DNA from: JAWLBM01 sp041687675
GTDB taxonomy: Bacteria; Pseudomonadota; Alphaproteobacteria; Rhizobiales; Pleomorphomonadaceae
Direction: 5' to 3'
NCBI GenBank assembly: GCA_041687675.1
Contig: JAWLBM010000003.1
Location: 1 to 64,000 of the forward strand
Length of the DNA stretch: 64,000 nt
The notes beneath the pieces are model-generated. The model had not been told where the DNA came from and made no database searches. It saw nothing but the letters and a program-made list of their open reading frames with translations. The position numbers were made by a program, and so were the translations under genes. Below, one piece after another: positions 49,311-56,877 of the stretch (positions are counted from its first letter, which is position 1; every line of letters starts with the position of its first letter).

Positions 49311-49847
49311 ATGATCGACGCCATGGCGCGCCTCTACCTGCGCTCCTTCCTCAGCCGCGAGCGACTTGTGCACCGGCTGTTCCCGCTCGGCATCGGCGCC
49401 AGCCTCGCCGCCGCCATGATGCTGCCCCTGGCCGCCGTGCTCTTGGTGCTGGTGGTGCTCCTGTTCTGGACCATGCACCTCGACGCCGAGATCCACGACA
49501 CGCTGCTGCCGGAGGAGGCGCACCTCGACGCCATCGCCTACCGGGGCAATTACTATTTCGTGCTCGCGGCCATGGCCCTGCTCGGCGGCGCCCATCTCGC
49601 CCTGCCGGCGGCCGGCTACGATGAACTCCTCGCCCCGGAGCGGCTGTCCCTGGCGGTGGCGCTCTTCGCCTTCGCGACGGTGCACACGGCGGTGCGCAGC
49701 GTCGAACTCGCCGAGATCGGCGAGCACTTCCTGGCGACCCGACGGCTCGAGGGCGGCCACCGGGTGGTGATGCGCTCCCGCTTCAGCCGGTGGCTGACCA
49801 GCGGCCGCGTGCTCTGGTTCCTGCGCCGGCGCCGCGACGATCGCTAG
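49311..49847 (+). CDS. Membrane protein of unknown function
   Basis: A 178-residue protein with three or four predicted spans: IGASLAAAMMLPLAAVLLVL near residue 30, NYYFVLAAMALLGGAHLALP near 80 and LSLAVALFAFATVHTAVRSV near 115. The ends are basic (FLSRERLVHRLF at the start, WFLRRRRDDR at the end), placing both in the cytoplasm or at the membrane face. The start has GAGGATCCCGAGG before the ATG. No family is recognised. It follows the DUF2585 gene in the same direction across about 150 bases. Confidence 0.7.
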   Translation: MIDAMARLYLRSFLSRERLVHRLFPLGIGASLAAAMMLPLAAVLLVLVVLLFWTMHLDAEIHDTLLPEEAHLDAIAYRGNYYFVLAAMALLGGAHLALPAAGYDELLAPERLSLAVALFAFATVHTAVRSVELAEIGEHFLATRRLEGGHRVVMRSRFSRWLTSGRVLWFLRRRRDDR

Positions 49848-49985
49848 GACGGGGCGTCTGTTCCCGGCGACTTTGGAATTTTTGTTCCAGCCTCTGGAGA
49901 AATCGACCGAACGGATCTAGTCTGGACGTCCGGCCGGGCGACGGGGGATCGCCCGGCGCGGCATCCGCGCACCCCGGAGCCCGCC

Positions 49986-51005
49986 ATGGACGATCTCGCC
50001 TTCGGGACCCGCAACAAGCGGGGGGACTTCAAGCCCAACGATCCGATCGAGCCGGCGCCGCTGTTCGTGCTGCCGCCGCGGCCCCTCGCCCTGCTGAAAT
50101 GGCTGCCGCACTACTTCCTGCCGTGGAACGTGCTGTTCATGGCCTCTGCGGTCGCCTTCTGGACCTGGCTGACGCCGGACCGGGAGACGCTGCAGACGCT
50201 GGCGCCGGGCTGGATCCTCTTCCTTCTCCTGCGCAACATGGCCGCGGTGTTCCTCGTCTTCGGCGCCCTCGAGTTGCGGCTCTACGTGCTCCGCGCCCAG
50301 GCGAACCGCTTCAAGTACAATGCGAAATGGCCATCGAAGAGCCCGAGCGACGTCTTCCTGTTCAAGAGCCAGAACCTCGACAACATCCTGCGCAGCTTCG
50401 CCAGCGGCCTGCCGATCTGGACCGCCTACGAGGTGCTGATCCTCTGGGCCTGGGCCAACGGCTGGGGGCCATGGACCACCTTCTCCGAGAACCCGGTGTG
50501 GCTGGTGGTCCTCTGGCTGGCGATCCCGGTGATCCACGAGTTCCACTTCTTCGCGATCCACCGGCTGATCCACATCCCGGTGCTCTACCGCTGGGTCCAC
50601 TCGGTGCACCACAACAGCGTCAACCCGAGCCCCTGGTCGAGCCTGTCGATGCACCCGGTCGAGCACCTGCTCTACTGGTCGGGCGCGCTGATCCACCTGG
50701 TGATCCCGTCCCACCCGCTGATCGCGCTCTACCACATCCACGCGGCCGGCTTCGGCGCGGTGGTAGGCCACATCGGCTTCCACCGGATCGAGGTGGGCGA
50801 GGATCGGTCGATCGATTCCCACACCTACGCCCACTACTTGCACCATAAGTATTTCGAGGTGAACTACGCCGACGGACTGGTCCCGCTCGACCGCGTCTTC
50901 GGGACCTGGCACGACGGCAGCGTCGAGGCGGAGGAGCGGATGAACCGCCGGATGCGGGCGCGCGCCGAGCGGGCCGCGGCCCGGGCTGCCAAGACGGCGG
51001 GCTGA
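49986..51005 (+). CDS. Sterol desaturase / fatty acid hydroxylase family protein
   Basis: A 339-residue integral-membrane di-iron enzyme. The histidine boxes of the family are present: HEFHFFAIHRLIH near residue 182, WVHSVHHNS near 200 and HYLHHKYFEVNY near 282. Four spans lie around them (LFMASAVAFWTWL, ILFLLLRNMAAVFLVFGALE, YEVLILWAWANGWG, VWLVVLWLAIPVI). It uses oxygen to hydroxylate or desaturate a lipid chain or ring. The substrate (sterol, hopanoid, carotenoid, fatty acid or ether lipid) is not decided here. The gap before it holds an AT-richer patch (tttggaatttttgttccag) fit for a promoter. Confidence 0.9.
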   Translation: MDDLAFGTRNKRGDFKPNDPIEPAPLFVLPPRPLALLKWLPHYFLPWNVLFMASAVAFWTWLTPDRETLQTLAPGWILFLLLRNMAAVFLVFGALELRLYVLRAQANRFKYNAKWPSKSPSDVFLFKSQNLDNILRSFASGLPIWTAYEVLILWAWANGWGPWTTFSENPVWLVVLWLAIPVIHEFHFFAIHRLIHIPVLYRWVHSVHHNSVNPSPWSSLSMHPVEHLLYWSGALIHLVIPSHPLIALYHIHAAGFGAVVGHIGFHRIEVGEDRSIDSHTYAHYLHHKYFEVNYADGLVPLDRVFGTWHDGSVEAEERMNRRMRARAERAAARAAKTAG

Positions 51006-51097
51006 CGCCCGGCCGGGCCGGGGCACAAATTCGCCCGCCGGGCGTTCATGCCACGAAGGCCGGCGCAGCGAGCGCCGGTTCGAGGCAGGAGACGCCC

Positions 51098-51403
51098 ATG
51101 GACCCGGCATACGAGGACACCGTCCGCGCGAAGGCCCACGAGATCTGGGAGCGGGAGGGCCGCCCCGAGGGGCGCGATCGCGAGCACTGGGAGAAGGCGC
51201 TCGCCGAACTCGGCCTTTCGGATGATCGCGACGCCGCCCCGCCGGTGACCAGCGGCGGAGCCGGTCTCGGCCTTTCGAGCGGCCTGCAGCCGGGCGGCAC
51301 CCGGCCGGGCCTCTCCCCCGGCGTCTCCGAGGGAAGCCTCGGCACCGGGGGCGGCAGCACCGCCGGCGCCGACACGGGGACCAAGAGCCGTGGCCGGCGC
51401 TGA
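51098..51403 (+). CDS. DUF2934 domain protein, second copy
   Basis: A 101-residue protein. The DUF2934 head (VRAKAHEIWEREGRPEGRDR, then EHWEKALAEL) covers residues 9-38, and the remainder is Gly/Ser/Thr-rich and disordered, ending in a basic GTKSRGRR. The head is close to the one in the 23847-24212 protein, but the tails are unrelated. It shares its last 14 bases with the start of the alpha/beta hydrolase gene, so the two are translationally coupled. Confidence 0.75.
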   Translation: MDPAYEDTVRAKAHEIWEREGRPEGRDREHWEKALAELGLSDDRDAAPPVTSGGAGLGLSSGLQPGGTRPGLSPGVSEGSLGTGGGSTAGADTGTKSRGRR

Positions 51404-52055
51404 CGACACCGCCGCGGGCGGCTCCCGGCCCGAGTCGGTGCGCGAGATCCGCATCGGCCCGCAGGGGCTTCCCGGCACGCTCTCCGTCCCGGAGGGCGCC
51501 CGGGCCGTCGTCGCCTTCGCCCATGGCAGCGGCAGCAGCCGTCACTCGCCGCGCAACCGGCGCGTCGCGGCGGCGCTCCGCGAGGCCGGCCTCGCCACGC
51601 TGCTCTTCGACCTGCTCACCCCCGCCGAGGAGGTCGACCGCCGCAACGTCTTCGACATCCGCCTGCTCGCCGGCCGCCTCGTCGAGGCGGTCGAGTGGCT
51701 GCGGGCCGGTCCCGAGACGGGCGCCCTGCCGGTCGGCCTGTTCGGGGCCAGCACCGGGGCCGCGGCGGCGCTGGTGGCGGCGGCCGACCCGCGCGCCGGG
51801 GTCGGCGCGGTGGTCTCCCGCGGCGGCCGTCCGGACCTTGCCGGCGAGGCGCTCAAGGCGGTGACGGCGCCGACGCTCCTGATCGTCGGCAGCCTCGACG
51901 GGCCGGTGATCGATATGAACCGCGAGGCCGAGGCGCGGCTCTCCGGCGAGCGGCGGCTCGTCCTCGTCGAAGGGGCGGGCCACCTCTTCGAGGAGCCGGG
52001 CACGCTGGGCCGGGTGATCGACCTCGCCGCCGACTGGTTCCGCGCCCACCTGTGA
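51390..52055 (+). CDS. Alpha/beta hydrolase (dienelactone-hydrolase-like)
   Basis: A 221-residue alpha/beta hydrolase with a GTG start inside the end of the DUF2934 gene. The oxyanion loop is VVAFAHGSGSSRHSPRNRRV near residue 37, the nucleophile elbow is GLFGASTGAAAAL with Ser near 115, the acid is in IVGSLDGPVID near 170 and the histidine in VEGAGHLFEE near 198. This small cytoplasmic subgroup hydrolyses esters or lactones; its members often have broad esterase activity. No narrower substrate can be given. Confidence 0.88.
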   Translation: MAGADDTAAGGSRPESVREIRIGPQGLPGTLSVPEGARAVVAFAHGSGSSRHSPRNRRVAAALREAGLATLLFDLLTPAEEVDRRNVFDIRLLAGRLVEAVEWLRAGPETGALPVGLFGASTGAAAALVAAADPRAGVGAVVSRGGRPDLAGEALKAVTAPTLLIVGSLDGPVIDMNREAEARLSGERRLVLVEGAGHLFEEPGTLGRVIDLAADWFRAHL

Positions 52056-52066
52056 CGCCGGCCTCT

Positions 52067-53071
52067 TCAGGCGGCCGGCGACACGGCGAGGTCGCGCCCG
52101 ACCTCGGCCAGGATCTCGTAGGAGCGGAGCCGGGCGGCGTGGTCGTGGATGGCCGAGGCGACGATCACCTCGTCGACGCCCGTCTCCGCCAGGAAGCGGC
52201 CGAGCCCGCGCCGGACCGTCTCCGCCGATCCCACGAAGGACCGCTCGAGCATGGCCGAGGCGTGCGCCTTCTCCATCGGGGTCCAATAGGCCTCGATGTC
52301 GTCGATCGGCGGCTGCAGCCGCCCGCGGGTGCCGCGGACCATGTTGGCGAAGGCCATCTGCACTGAGGTGAACAGCCGCCGGGCCTCGGCATCCGTTTCC
52401 GCCGCGATCACGTTGACGCCGGCCATCGCATAGGGCCTCGCCAGCTGCCCGGACGGCTCGAAGCGGTCGCGGTAGACGGCGAGCGCCGGCAGCAGCGCCT
52501 GCGGTGCGAAGTGGGAGGCGAAGGCATAGGGCAGCCCCAGCGCGGCGGCGAGCTGGGCGCCGTAGAGGCTGGACCCGAGGATCCACAGCGGCACGTTGGT
52601 GCCGGTGCCCGGGACCGCCTGGATCGCCTGGCCGGGCTGCAGCGGCCCGAGCAGCGCCTGCAGCTCCAGGACGTCCTCCGGGAAGCGGTCCGAGGCCTCG
52701 GGCGCGCGGCGCAGCGCCCGCAGGGTCCGCTGGTCCGTGCCCGGCGCGCGGCCGAGGCCGAGGTCGATCCGGCCGGGGTGGAGCTCCTCCAGCGTTCCGA
52801 ACTGCTCGGCGACCAGCAGCGGGGCGTGGTTCGGCAGCATGATCCCGCCGGCGCCGACCCGGATGCTGCGGGTCCCCGCGGCGACGTGGCCGATCACCAC
52901 CGCTGTCGCGGCGCTGGCGATACCGACCATGTTGTGATGCTCGGCCAGCCAGAAGCGCCGGTAGCCCCAGGCCTCGGCATGGCGGGCGAGGTCGAGCGAG
53001 CGGCGGAGCGCCTCGCCGGGCGTGGAGCCTTCGGTCACGGGGGCGAGGTCGAGGACGGAGAGAACGGGCAT
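52067..53071 (-). CDS. Luciferase-like (LLM class) flavin-dependent monooxygenase
   Basis: A 334-residue bacterial-luciferase-fold enzyme of the group called LLM class flavin-dependent oxidoreductase. Recognisable are VLDLAPVTEGSTPGEALRRS at the start, RFWLAEHHNMVGIASAATAV near residue 38, GAGGIMLPNHAPLLVAEQFG near 75 and RIDLGLGRAPGTDQRTL near 102. It uses reduced FMN or F420-like cofactor and oxygen on an unknown organic substrate. I chose the second ATG because GAGGA lies before it; the first is four codons earlier. It is convergent with the hydrolase gene, 11 bases from its stop. Confidence 0.9.
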   Translation of the reverse strand: MPVLSVLDLAPVTEGSTPGEALRRSLDLARHAEAWGYRRFWLAEHHNMVGIASAATAVVIGHVAAGTRSIRVGAGGIMLPNHAPLLVAEQFGTLEELHPGRIDLGLGRAPGTDQRTLRALRRAPEASDRFPEDVLELQALLGPLQPGQAIQAVPGTGTNVPLWILGSSLYGAQLAAALGLPYAFASHFAPQALLPALAVYRDRFEPSGQLARPYAMAGVNVIAAETDAEARRLFTSVQMAFANMVRGTRGRLQPPIDDIEAYWTPMEKAHASAMLERSFVGSAETVRRGLGRFLAETGVDEVIVASAIHDHAARLRSYEILAEVGRDLAVSPAA

Positions 53072-53178
53072 GGCGGTCCTCATGGCCGGGACGCCTTATG
53101 TAGGCGTGCCGCGGCCGGCCGGCAACCGGCGAGGGCCCGCGCGGCGGTCCGGCCGGGCGCGGCCGGCGGCGGCCCGGG

Positions 53179-54000
53179 TCACGCCGGGTCCTCCGCCGCC
53201 ACCGTCTCCGCCTCGGTGCGCATGGTCCCGAGGAGGAACCGGCGGAGGAGGCGGGCCTGGCCGGCGACCATGGCCTCGCCGGTGAGGAGCGGCTTGCCGA
53301 GCCGCGGCGCGGCCCGCTTCAGGGCGGTGTCCGGCGCGGTGACGATGTCGGCGACCGTTCCCGCCGCGGCGAGGGTGTCCGCCGGGATCGGGGAGGGATC
53401 CCCGGGGTGCATGCCGACCGGCGAGGCGTTGATCACCAGGTCGAAGGCCCCGTCCGGCGATGCCACGGCCTCGGCCGTCGTTGCGGGGGCGAAACCGCCG
53501 AGCCGGCGGACGAGGTCCGCCGCCCGGCCGGGGTCGGCATCGCAGAGCGCCAGCGAAAGCCGGGTGCCCTCCGCAAGGCTCGCCGCGATGGCCGAGCCGG
53601 CGCCGCCGCAGCCGACGAGGAGCGCCCGCCTGCCGGCGGTCTCGCCGAAGCCGAGGTCCTCGAGGGCGGCGAGGAAGCCGTGGCCGTCGAAGTTCGCCCC
53701 GACCCAGCCGTCCGCGCCATAGCGCACGCAGTTGGTGGCCCCGAGCAGGGAGACGAGCGGCGTCCGCCCGGCGAGGTATCGGGTCATCGGCTGCTTCAGC
53801 GGCGTGGTGACGATCGCCCCGATCACCGCCGGGTCGCGGCGGGCGGCGTCGACATAGGCAGGAAGGTCGCCCGGGCCGGTCTCCCGCTTCACCACCTCGA
53901 CGGCCTCGCCCCGCTCCTGGAAGATGCGGTTGAGGAGATCCGGGCTGCGGGCATTGTCCAGCGGGGTGCCGAGCATGTGGATGTGGCGCAGCGGGTGCAC
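53179..54000 (-). CDS. Shikimate-dehydrogenase-like (AroE family) oxidoreductase
   Basis: A 273-residue AroE-fold enzyme. The N-terminal catalytic domain has MLGTPLDNARSPDLLNRIF and IVTTPLKQPMTRYL (the active-site lysine near residue 70). The NADP domain has LLVGCGGAGSAIAASLAEG near 126 and VINASPVGMHPGDP near 190. It is a paralogue type rather than a certain housekeeping AroE: the GSP(x)SRSP-like shikimate site reads GTPLDNARSP, with substitutions. Lying nine bases after the CobW gene in the same direction, it is more likely part of the degradation block than of aromatic amino-acid synthesis. The substrate, perhaps quinate- or amino-acid-like, is unknown. Confidence 0.85.
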   Translation of the reverse strand: MHPLRHIHMLGTPLDNARSPDLLNRIFQERGEAVEVVKRETGPGDLPAYVDAARRDPAVIGAIVTTPLKQPMTRYLAGRTPLVSLLGATNCVRYGADGWVGANFDGHGFLAALEDLGFGETAGRRALLVGCGGAGSAIAASLAEGTRLSLALCDADPGRAADLVRRLGGFAPATTAEAVASPDGAFDLVINASPVGMHPGDPSPIPADTLAAAGTVADIVTAPDTALKRAAPRLGKPLLTGEAMVAGQARLLRRFLLGTMRTEAETVAAEDPA

Positions 54001-54009
54001 GGGCGGGGC

Positions 54010-54969
54010 TCAGCGCGGCTCGGCGAAGAGGTCGAGCGAGCGCCGCAGGTCCTCCTCGGTGAAGCCGCGGCCGATGAAGGCGACGGTGTCGTCCTCCGTC
54101 GCGCCGGCCTCGAAGCCTTCGGGCAGGATCTCCGGGTTCTGGACCACGCGCCGCACGCTCTGCAGCAGCAGCCTGCCCGCGGGCGTGCGGATCACGCCCT
54201 TGACCCGGAGGACGTCGTCGCCGCGGGCGTGGAGGAGGGCGCTCAGCCAGACCGCGAAGGTCACCCAGTCGGTGCGCTCGTCGATGGTGAGGCGGGTCGC
54301 GAGGATCGCGCGGTCGTCGAGGCCACCGTCGGCGAGGGGCATAGGCTCGGCCCCGCCCGCGTCCGGCAGCGGCGCCGGCGAGCCCATCACCACGCCCTCC
54401 ACCGGCACGCCGGGGCTCACCGACGCGAGGGTCGCGACGAGGCGGCGGAGCTCCTCCGGGTCGGCGCGGTCGACCTTGGTGACGACGAAGCGGTCCGCCG
54501 CCTGCGCCTGCCGCCGCCACAGCGGCTCGCCGGCGACCTGCCGCAGCCCGTCGACGCCGTCGACGGCCACCACCGTCTCGCGGAGCACGACATGGTGGAC
54601 CAGCACCGGGTCGGAGCCGATCGCCTCGACGATCGGCCCGGGGTCGGCGAGGCCGCTGGTCTCGAGGAGGATTTCTTCGACGGGCTCGGCGTCGCCGCCC
54701 GGGCGGGTGCGGCGGTCGCACACGTCCCTGAGCAGGGCGACCATGGCCTCTCGGCCGGTGCAGCAGGCGCAGCCGCCGGCCAGCAGCTCCATCCGCGCCG
54801 CCCCGGCCAGCAGCACGTTGTCAACGGGCGCCTCGGCGGCCTCGTTGACGATCACCAGCGCCCCGGAGAAGCGGCCCTCGTGCAGCTGGTGCCGCACCCA
54901 GGTGGACTTGCCGGACCCGAGAAAGCCGCCGACGAGGGTCAGCCGGATCCGCCCGTCGTCCCGCGTCAT
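54010..54969 (-). CDS. CobW/G3E GTPase (metallochaperone-like)
   Basis: A 319-residue G3E-family GTPase. The P-loop is LVGGFLGSGKSTWVRHQL at residues 12-29, the metal-binding GCxCC motif is LLAGGCACCTGREAM near 66, and the guanine motif is FVVTKVDRADPEEL near 163. A CobW C-terminal domain spans about 230-319 (LRVKGVIRTPAGRLLLQSVR). These proteins insert zinc, cobalt or other metals into partner enzymes. The D-hydantoinase and deacetylase-fold hydrolase nearby both need metals, so one of them could be the client. The start overlaps the stop of the small CxxC protein gene by four bases. Confidence 0.92.
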   Translation of the reverse strand: MTRDDGRIRLTLVGGFLGSGKSTWVRHQLHEGRFSGALVIVNEAAEAPVDNVLLAGAARMELLAGGCACCTGREAMVALLRDVCDRRTRPGGDAEPVEEILLETSGLADPGPIVEAIGSDPVLVHHVVLRETVVAVDGVDGLRQVAGEPLWRRQAQAADRFVVTKVDRADPEELRRLVATLASVSPGVPVEGVVMGSPAPLPDAGGAEPMPLADGGLDDRAILATRLTIDERTDWVTFAVWLSALLHARGDDVLRVKGVIRTPAGRLLLQSVRRVVQNPEILPEGFEAGATEDDTVAFIGRGFTEEDLRRSLDLFAEPR

Positions 54970-55262
54970 CGGCCGCGCCGGAGAAAGTCGGGATCGAGCG
55001 GGTCGATGCGCCGCCCGGACAGGTCCTCGGCCGCGGTCCAGAACTCGCCGAGGTCGGCCACCATGCGGTGCATGCCGGTCCGCGTGCTGACGGTCAGGCC
55101 GGGGATGAAGGTGTCGTCCGTCACCGTCAGCCCCCAGGCGGGGAGAACCCGGCCGAGGACGGCGGCGCGGCGGTGGCGGGCGCGAACCCGGTCGGTGCCG
55201 GGGGGCGCGCCGGCGTCTGTCCAGTGCCCCGGGGCGGACGGAAACCCGCAATTCGAACACAA
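54966..55262 (-). CDS. Small protein with N-terminal CxxC motif, partner of CobW
   Basis: A 98-residue protein beginning MCSNCGFPSAPGHWTDAG, with a CxxC at the very N terminus. The rest has HRRAAVLGRVLPAWGLTVTD and LTVSTRTGMHRMVADLGEFW, ending LSGRRIDPLDPDFLRRG. A TTG start is the only in-frame option upstream, with GGGAG 10-14 bases away. The stop overlaps the CobW start (ATGA), so the two proteins are made together. The CxxC end could hand a metal to CobW or accept one. I recall similar unnamed proteins next to CobW-type genes but no function. Confidence 0.6.
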   Translation of the reverse strand: MCSNCGFPSAPGHWTDAGAPPGTDRVRARHRRAAVLGRVLPAWGLTVTDDTFIPGLTVSTRTGMHRMVADLGEFWTAAEDLSGRRIDPLDPDFLRRGR

Positions 55263-55275
55263 GGTCCTGCAACTC

Positions 55276-55313
55276 CCAAAAGAGGCCGGCGGCCGGCCGG
55301 AGCCGGCCGCCGG
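55276..55313 (-). terminator. Rho-independent terminator after the deacetylase-fold gene
   Basis: On the minus strand a 12-pair GC stem (CCGGCGGCCGGC and its complement, four-base loop) is followed a few bases later by TTTT. It lies seven bases past the stop, in the gap before the CxxC gene. Confidence 0.75.
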
Positions 55314-55319
55314 GCCGGT

Positions 55320-56222
55320 TCAGATGACCTCCGGCCGCGCCGGGTCCCCAAAGGGGTAGCGCTTGCGGAAGTCGTCGGCGATCTCCTCGAAGGTCGCCCA
55401 CTCGACGCCGTCGTGGCCGTTGATGTACTCGATCAGCCGCTCCAGCATCAGAAGCACCTGCGGGCGGCCCGACACGTCCGGGTGGATGGTGAAGGCGAAC
55501 ACCGCATAGTCCATCTCACGATAGACCCAATCGAACTGGTTGCGCCACAACTCCTCGATCTGGCTCGGTACGACGAAGCCGTGGCTGTTCGGCGCCTTCT
55601 TGATGAACATCATCGGGGGAAGGTCGTCGACATACCAGTTGGCGCCGATCTCGACGAGGTCGATCTCCTTGCCGTGCTTCAGCGGAACCATCCACTCCTC
55701 CGCCTTCTTGGAGTAGTCGATGGTCGTCCAGCTGTCGCCGACCCGCGCGTAGAAGGGCACGAAGTCCCGGTAGCCCTGGCTGTGGTCGTAGGTGAAACCA
55801 TACTTCTGCAGCAGCGCCGCGGTCGAGGAGGACATCTCCCACCAGGGCGCGACATAGCCCCGCGGCCGGCGGCCGGACAGCTTCTCGATCACGTCCACCG
55901 ACTTCGCCAGCACCGCCTCCTCCTGGGAGGGGGTCATGGCGACCGGGTTCTCGTGAGTGTAGCCGTGGGCGCCGATCTCGTGGCCCTCGTCGACGATCAT
56001 CTTGCACTCGCGCGGGAAGGTCTCGATCGAGTGGCCCGGGATGAAGAAGCTGGTCCTGAGGTTGTACTTGCGGAACAGGCGCAGCAGCCGCGGCACCCCG
56101 ACCTCGGTGGCGAAGATGCCCCGCTGGATGTCCGACGGCGAGTCGCCGCCGCCGTAGGAGCCGATCCAGCCGGCGACCGAGTCGACGTCGGTCCCGAAGG
56201 CGCAGTAGATCTTCTTGGCCAT
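55320..56222 (-). CDS. NodB-fold hydrolase (PuuE/HpPgdA-type polysaccharide deacetylase family)
   Basis: A 300-residue NodB-homology protein. Metal and catalytic residues are visible in YCAFGTDVDSVAGWIGSYG (Asp near 12-14), EIGAHGYTHENPVAM near residue 84 (two histidines) and VAPWWEMSSSTAALLQKYGF near 122. It strongly recalls the Helicobacter HpPgdA type and PuuE allantoinases, which lack a signal peptide and act in the cytoplasm. Beside a hydantoinase and D-carbamoylase, a cyclic-imide or cyclic-ureide hydrolase role is more likely than cell-wall deacetylation. I chose the second ATG because GGAGG stands before it. It is divergent from the DUF3830 gene across about 190 bases. Confidence 0.87.
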   Translation of the reverse strand: MAKKIYCAFGTDVDSVAGWIGSYGGGDSPSDIQRGIFATEVGVPRLLRLFRKYNLRTSFFIPGHSIETFPRECKMIVDEGHEIGAHGYTHENPVAMTPSQEEAVLAKSVDVIEKLSGRRPRGYVAPWWEMSSSTAALLQKYGFTYDHSQGYRDFVPFYARVGDSWTTIDYSKKAEEWMVPLKHGKEIDLVEIGANWYVDDLPPMMFIKKAPNSHGFVVPSQIEELWRNQFDWVYREMDYAVFAFTIHPDVSGRPQVLLMLERLIEYINGHDGVEWATFEEIADDFRKRYPFGDPARPEVI

Positions 56223-56297
56223 CTTTTCCTCCATGCTTTGGTGAACCGGGCCTTGATGCGTTTTTGCTGCCCGTCACCACAGAAATGCTAAAAAACT

Positions 56298-56324
56298 GAC
56301 GCGCTGTTCAGGCGCATGCGCGTC
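56298..56324. promoter_or_regulatory. Inverted repeat in the divergent promoter region
   Basis: GACGCGC and GCGCGTC, exact complements, lie 13 bases apart between the divergent deacetylase-fold and DUF3830 genes. An A run flanks the left arm and a T run the right arm. The position fits an operator for a dimeric regulator controlling both sides; a hairpin role is the alternative. Confidence 0.4.
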
Positions 56325-56409
56325 TTTTACTCTGGACGCCCGGTCGCGTTTTCAGTAATGACCTGCTGGTCGGGCCGGGAGCGCCCGGCCGATCCGGGGA
56401 GGAACCAAC

Positions 56410-56823
56410 GTGGCTGACCTGAAGATAACCATCGCCGGCATCACCTTCGACGCGCGCTTCGAGGCCGCGGCGGCGCCGCGGACCGTGGCGGCGTTCAAGG
56501 CGCGCATGCCCTTCGAGAGCCAGATCGTGCACGTCCGCTGGAGCGGCGAGGCGGTGTGGATCCCGCTCGGGGACATGCAGTTCGACGTCACCCACGAGAA
56601 CGCCACCTCCTACCCGGCGCCGGGCCAGATCATCCTCTATCCCGCCAGGCTGAGCGAGACCGAGATCCTGCTCGCCTACGGCGGCGTGCGCTTTGCCAGC
56701 AAGGTCGGTCAGCTTGCGGGAAACCACTTCATCACCCTCGAATCCGGTCTCGATCGCCTGCCGGAGATCGGCAGGATGGCGCTCTGGAAGGGGGCCCAGC
56801 CGATCCGCTTCGAACTGGCCTGA
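56410..56823 (+). CDS. DUF3830 family cyclophilin-like protein
   Basis: A 137-residue protein of the DUF3830 family, a cyclophilin-like beta barrel. Marks are KITIAGITFDARFEAAAAPR at the start, TVAAFKARMPFESQIVHVRW near residue 25, and PAPGQIILYPARLSETEIL near 73. It lacks the catalytic arginine pattern of true prolyl isomerases. In many proteobacteria it is found with hydantoinase, carbamoylase and ABC transport genes, as here, though its job is unknown. It has a GTG start behind GGGAGGA. It is convergent with the hydantoinase gene, separated by a long hairpin. Confidence 0.85.
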   Translation: MADLKITIAGITFDARFEAAAAPRTVAAFKARMPFESQIVHVRWSGEAVWIPLGDMQFDVTHENATSYPAPGQIILYPARLSETEILLAYGGVRFASKVGQLAGNHFITLESGLDRLPEIGRMALWKGAQPIRFELA

Positions 56824-56834
56824 TCCCCGATGGC

Positions 56835-56871
56835 GCCGGGGCGGGCGGAGGTCGCCTCCACCCGCCCCGGC
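56835..56871. terminator. Long hairpin between DUF3830 and hydantoinase genes
   Basis: GCCGGGGCGGG pairs with CCCGCCCCGGC, with further inner pairing (GGAGG/CCTCC) around a GTCG-type loop. It serves both converging genes, although no U tract is present. Confidence 0.65.
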
Positions 56872-56877
56872 ACCGCG

